A stretch of 45,461 bases of DNA from an uncultured Alistipes sp. (GTDB lineage Bacteria > Bacteroidota > Bacteroidia > Bacteroidales > Rikenellaceae). The position numbers and the translations under genes were made by a program. Shown piece after piece: positions 42,717-45,461 of the stretch (the first letter of the stretch is position 1; every line of letters begins with the position of its first letter). The notes under the pieces were generated by a model. That model was not told the DNA's origin. It made no database searches and saw nothing but the letters and a program-made list of their open reading frames with translations. Location of the stretch: the NCBI GenBank assembly GCA_949285535.1, contig CASDZP010000009.1, forward strand, positions 1-45,461. The letters run 5' to 3'.

Positions 42717-43984
42717 GCTCTCTGTTCTTTGGCTGTCTCGACCATAACGCGACAAAGCTTTTCCGTCTCATCGCTGGTCATTATATATTGCGGCATTGTG
42801 TATAGCAGTTTACCGAAAGGTCTGAGCCATACGCCCTTATCGACGAGTGAACGCTGTATCGACTCCATATCGACGGCGTTTTTCAATTCTATGACACCTA
42901 TCGCGCCCAACACCCTCACATCTGCGACGCTGTCGAGTTCTCTTGCTGGCGCAAGCCCCTCTTTCAGCTCACGTTCTATACGAGCCACTCTCTCCTGCCA
43001 CGGCGATTCGAGCAGCAGACGTGTCGAAGCGATAGCTACGGCACACGCCAACGGGTTACCCATGAATGTGGGACCGTGCATAAATACGCCCGGCGCGGCG
43101 GAAGATATTGTCGTGGCTACATGTTTTGTAGCGAGCACCGCCGACATGGTCGTGTAACCGCCCGTCAGCCCCTTACCTATACACATGATATCGGGTTCAA
43201 CGCCCGCATGCTCCCATGCGAACATCCGTCCCGTCCTGCCGAATCCGGTCGCTATCTCATCGAAGATGACGAGCATACCGTGTTCACGGGCAAGAGCCGC
43301 CGCCTGACGCAGATATTCGGGATGATACATTCGCATACCGCCCGCACCCTGCACGACAGGCTCTATGATAATAGCGGCAAGCGTATCGCCATTCTTCTCA
43401 ATGACACGTTTAAGCGGTTCAATATCGGTCGGATCCCACTCACCGTCAAATCGGCTTTTAGGTGCGTCGGCGAACAATCGTTTGGGAAGTGACGGACCGA
43501 AAAGAGAGTGCATACCGCCGACAGGGTCACAAACGCTCATGGCGTTCCATGTGTCGCCGTGATAACCCGAACGCACGGTAACGATATTTTCTTTACGGCT
43601 CTCACCGCGTGCAGCCTGGTACTGCACCGCCATTTTGAGAGCCACCTCCACGGCAACGGAACCCGAGTCGGCATAAAAGATATTGTTCATTGATGGAGGC
43701 ACTATCGAGAGCAGCAGTTTACCCAACTCAATGGCTGGTTCATGCGTGAGACCGCCGAACATGACGTGCGACATTTTGTCGATTTGCCTTTTGGCGGCAT
43801 CGTTGATGACAGGGTTATTATAGCCGTGTATGGTACACCACCATGACGACATACCCTCCAACAGACGGCGACCGTCTTCAAGAGTTATATAGACACCGTC
43901 AGCACTCGCAACCTTGTATGTAGGTAGCGGATTGGTGGCGGATGTATAGGGATGCCACAGATGATCTCTGTCGAAATTATCCAT
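42713..43984 (-). CDS. bioA: DAPA aminotransferase BioA
   Basis: A 423-aa PLP class III aminotransferase converting KAPA to 7,8-diaminopelargonate. Motifs: [86 protein letters not shown] with the PLP-binding lysine. It is the first gene of the bio operon (bioA-F-G-C-D). Its promoter sequence was copied in inverted orientation by the fold-back next to repeat copy F, but the native promoter arm remains intact. Confidence 0.95.
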   Translation of the reverse strand: MDNFDRDHLWHPYTSATNPLPTYKVASADGVYITLEDGRRLLEGMSSWWCTIHGYNNPVINDAAKRQIDKMSHVMFGGLTHEPAIELGKLLLSIVPPSMNNIFYADSGSVAVEVALKMAVQYQAARGESRKENIVTVRSGYHGDTWNAMSVCDPVGGMHSLFGPSLPKRLFADAPKSRFDGEWDPTDIEPLKRVIEKNGDTLAAIIIEPVVQGAGGMRMYHPEYLRQAAALAREHGMLVIFDEIATGFGRTGRMFAWEHAGVEPDIMCIGKGLTGGYTTMSAVLATKHVATTISSAAPGVFMHGPTFMGNPLACAVAIASTRLLLESPWQERVARIERELKEGLAPARELDSVADVRVLGAIGVIELKNAVDMESIQRSLVDKGVWLRPFGKLLYTMPQYIMTSDETEKLCRVMVETAKEQRA

Positions 43985-44180
43985 TATATAATGTGTTTTC
44001 TGTTTTCATACAAACAGCCAAAGTTATTAAAATAGTTTGAAAAGATAAAACCTTTGACTGCTTATGTTTGGGAGGAAACAATGAAATTATTTCCTCCCAA
44101 ACATAAGCAGTCAAAGGTTTTACCCTTTCAAACTATTTTAACAGCCTTGATTATTTACATGAAATCAAAACGCTACTATA
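43985..44180. repeat. Fold-back: inverted copy of the bioA upstream region
   Basis: Left arm about 43985-44078 (native bioA promoter side) and right arm 44090-44180 (copy, against repeat F) pair around an 11-nt loop. The inner 75 bp differ by ten substitutions, all transitions, as counted by hand; a few indels occur further out. The promoter box TAACTTTG (44019-44026) is CAGCCTTG in the copy, so only the original looks active. Confidence 0.92.
44019..44026 (-). promoter_or_regulatory. -7 box of the bio operon promoter
   Basis: TAACTTTG on the minus strand matches TAnnTTTG, 35 bp before the bioA ATG. It lies inside the left arm of the fold-back. No clear -33 TTG. Confidence 0.55.
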
Positions 44181-44266
44181 TGTCTCCGACGGGTCTGCCG
44201 ACGGCGTTACTTTGTCCCTCGACAAAGTAACCAAAACGAGGGGGTACAGCTCCTTTTGACCATGTC
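44180..44266 (-). repeat. Dispersed intergenic repeat, copy F (truncated)
   Basis: Short copy: ATGTCTCCGACGGGTCTGCC, then TTACTTTGTCCCTCGACAAAGTAA and the degraded second hairpin (GAGGGGGTACAGCTCCT), ending after GACCATGTC. The distal blocks are missing. The ATGTCTCC end faces the bioA fold-back. Confidence 0.83.
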
Positions 44267-44389
44267 TCCCCTCGTCGTTTCTTTTTCTTCTATTATGAAA
44301 TCATTTTTTAATATGAATAAACTTAATATACAAAAAGCATTCTTGTAATTACATCGTTTTATTACCCAAAGTCTATTTCCTCAAAATCA

Positions 44390-45461
44390 TTAATTATGAA
44401 CACAACGAACACTAAAGCCGTATGCCTTGTATGTATCATAATCAGGTGTGACACCAACATTACTAAAAGTCATGCTATACCCTCTCCCTTCATCATATTG
44501 CACAGACGACCAATACCATCCCATTCTACCACATGAACCATCAGCCAATACTCCACTAACAGAATTACGATAACCTATTGCAGGGAACTCCAATTTGACA
44601 TTACCACTTGTAAATATTTTATAACCGTAGTCACTTGCATTCCAACCACCACCGTTTGATTGTGTCGTTTCGTTATTCAACGCAATAAATTCATCTTTTG
44701 TCGGTAGGCGATAATCTTTAGGGCATGGGTTGTTAGTTTCAAGCCAAGAAATATTTTTCGTTGGAGGATTAGTTCCATCCCATCCACTTACACTACTACC
44801 TGTACTCTCCCAAGATTTTTTACCGACATCCCATTGGTATAATCTACCATGAGATTTCGTCTTTATCGGGTCATCCATACACTCAGACGGTAACTTTGTA
44901 GCGAATGTGTTGCCTTCCGATCTGCTTTTCCCTAGATTGTATTTCATCCATTCAATACCACCTATATTAACAGTCTGATACGGGTTGAAATCACAATTTT
45001 GTATAACACTTATTTGAATTGTTACTCCTTTATAAGTTACTGTAATATTATCTGGTCTCATTTTTCCTGTATCATTCTCTGCGGTTGTTTTTACAATAAC
45101 TTTATTTCCTGATACACTAGCCATAAACCAACCTCTATTCTCAGGAGACACTGTTAAACCACTTGATATTGTACCGTCATTTGTAGTACCAACCGTAACT
45201 GTTGCAGTCTGATTTGGCTGACCATTTTCGAATACAATAGATGCAGGATTTAGTGTAAGTTTTACTGGTGTTTGACTTACTGACGCCATTGCTCTATTTA
45301 CGCCGTCTCGACCTTTCAAGGTTATAGTTGCATTTGAGGTTTCTTCATTGAATGTCAATGTAGATTTAAACGCGACTTTAAATGTACCCGCTGTTGAAAG
45401 TGAGCTGACGGCATGAGCAGTAGTATTTGAACTCGTCACATAATTACTTTCAAGAATATCC
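44390..45461 (-). CDS. Partial surface protein with BACON-like and FISUMP domains
   Basis: The gene is open to the right window edge (the start lies beyond 45461), so only the last 357 codons or so are present. Residues up to about 145 form two immunoglobulin-like/BACON-type segments (SQTPVKLTLNPASIVFENGQPNQTATVTVGT...; VTYKGVTIQISVIQNC). The C-terminal part is the Fibrobacter major paralogous (FISUMP) domain: NIGGIEWMKYNLG, RLYQWDVGKKSWEST, PCPKDYRLPTKDEFIALN, YWSSVQYDEGRGYSMTFS and SVRCVHN. This domain is common in surface or lipoprotein-anchored proteins of Bacteroidetes. Base composition is visibly more AT-rich than the bio operon, suggesting transfer or a fast-evolving accessory gene. 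Function unknown. Confidence 0.85.
   Translation of the reverse strand, partial: DILESNYVTSSNTTAHAVSSLSTAGTFKVAFKSTLTFNEETSNATITLKGRDGVNRAMASVSQTPVKLTLNPASIVFENGQPNQTATVTVGTTNDGTISSGLTVSPENRGWFMASVSGNKVIVKTTAENDTGKMRPDNITVTYKGVTIQISVIQNCDFNPYQTVNIGGIEWMKYNLGKSRSEGNTFATKLPSECMDDPIKTKSHGRLYQWDVGKKSWESTGSSVSGWDGTNPPTKNISWLETNNPCPKDYRLPTKDEFIALNNETTQSNGGGWNASDYGYKIFTSGNVKLEFPAIGYRNSVSGVLADGSCGRMGWYWSSVQYDEGRGYSMTFSNVGVTPDYDTYKAYGFSVRCVHN

Overview
The window looks like a chromosomal segment of a gut-type Bacteroidales bacterium. Supporting signs are three GH92 mannosidases beside an S1 sulfatase, MqnA (futalosine-route menaquinone synthesis), many small secreted proteins, a BioG-type biotin operon, a FISUMP/BACON-like surface protein, and promoters with the Bacteroidetes -7 box TAnnTTTG. 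Genus cannot be fixed from the sequence alone. No rRNA, tRNA, CRISPR array, transposase or phage gene was seen.

Layout. 1-11.9 kb (+): sulfatase, PepD-type dipeptidase, YegS/DagK-like lipid kinase and three GH92 enzymes (host or yeast glycan use). 12.4-16.5 kb (-): thiamine thiazole operon thiS-tenI-like-thiE-thiG-thiH-thiF. 16.7-19 kb (-): ybaK, corA, mqnA. 19.2-25.2 kb (+): pheT, tig, a Crp/Fnr-type regulator and an SDR with a Fur-like box. 26.0-31.6 kb (-): six consecutive secreted proteins, some resembling LPP20/FlgT/CsgG-type envelope proteins. 31.7-36.4 kb (-): TonB receptor, MFS permease and protoporphyrinogen oxidase in one overlapping operon. 36.8-39.2 kb (-): PagL-like outer-membrane protein and a threonine-dehydrogenase-type epimerase. 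39.4-44.0 kb (-): complete bioA-F-G-C-D operon. 44.4 kb to the end (-): 5'-truncated surface protein.

The most unusual feature lies between the genes. Six copies of one structured, apparently non-coding repeat occur near 2.1, 12.2, 23.5, 25.7, 36.7 and 44.2 kb. In every copy the same end (GGAGACAT) points at a fold-back: a reverse-complement copy of the adjacent host sequence, 18 to about 150 bp long, joined to the original through a 5-11 nt loop. The copied sequence differs each time: the 3' ends of thiF, tig and the last gene of the secreted-protein operon, and the upstream regions of pepD, bioA and the TonB operon. One fold-back is perfect over 56 bp. The others have diverged, mostly by transitions, so they are of different ages and unlikely to be an assembly artefact. 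This suggests an undescribed mobile or replicative process that couples insertion of a small element with hairpin-primed (snap-back) copying of neighbouring DNA or RNA.
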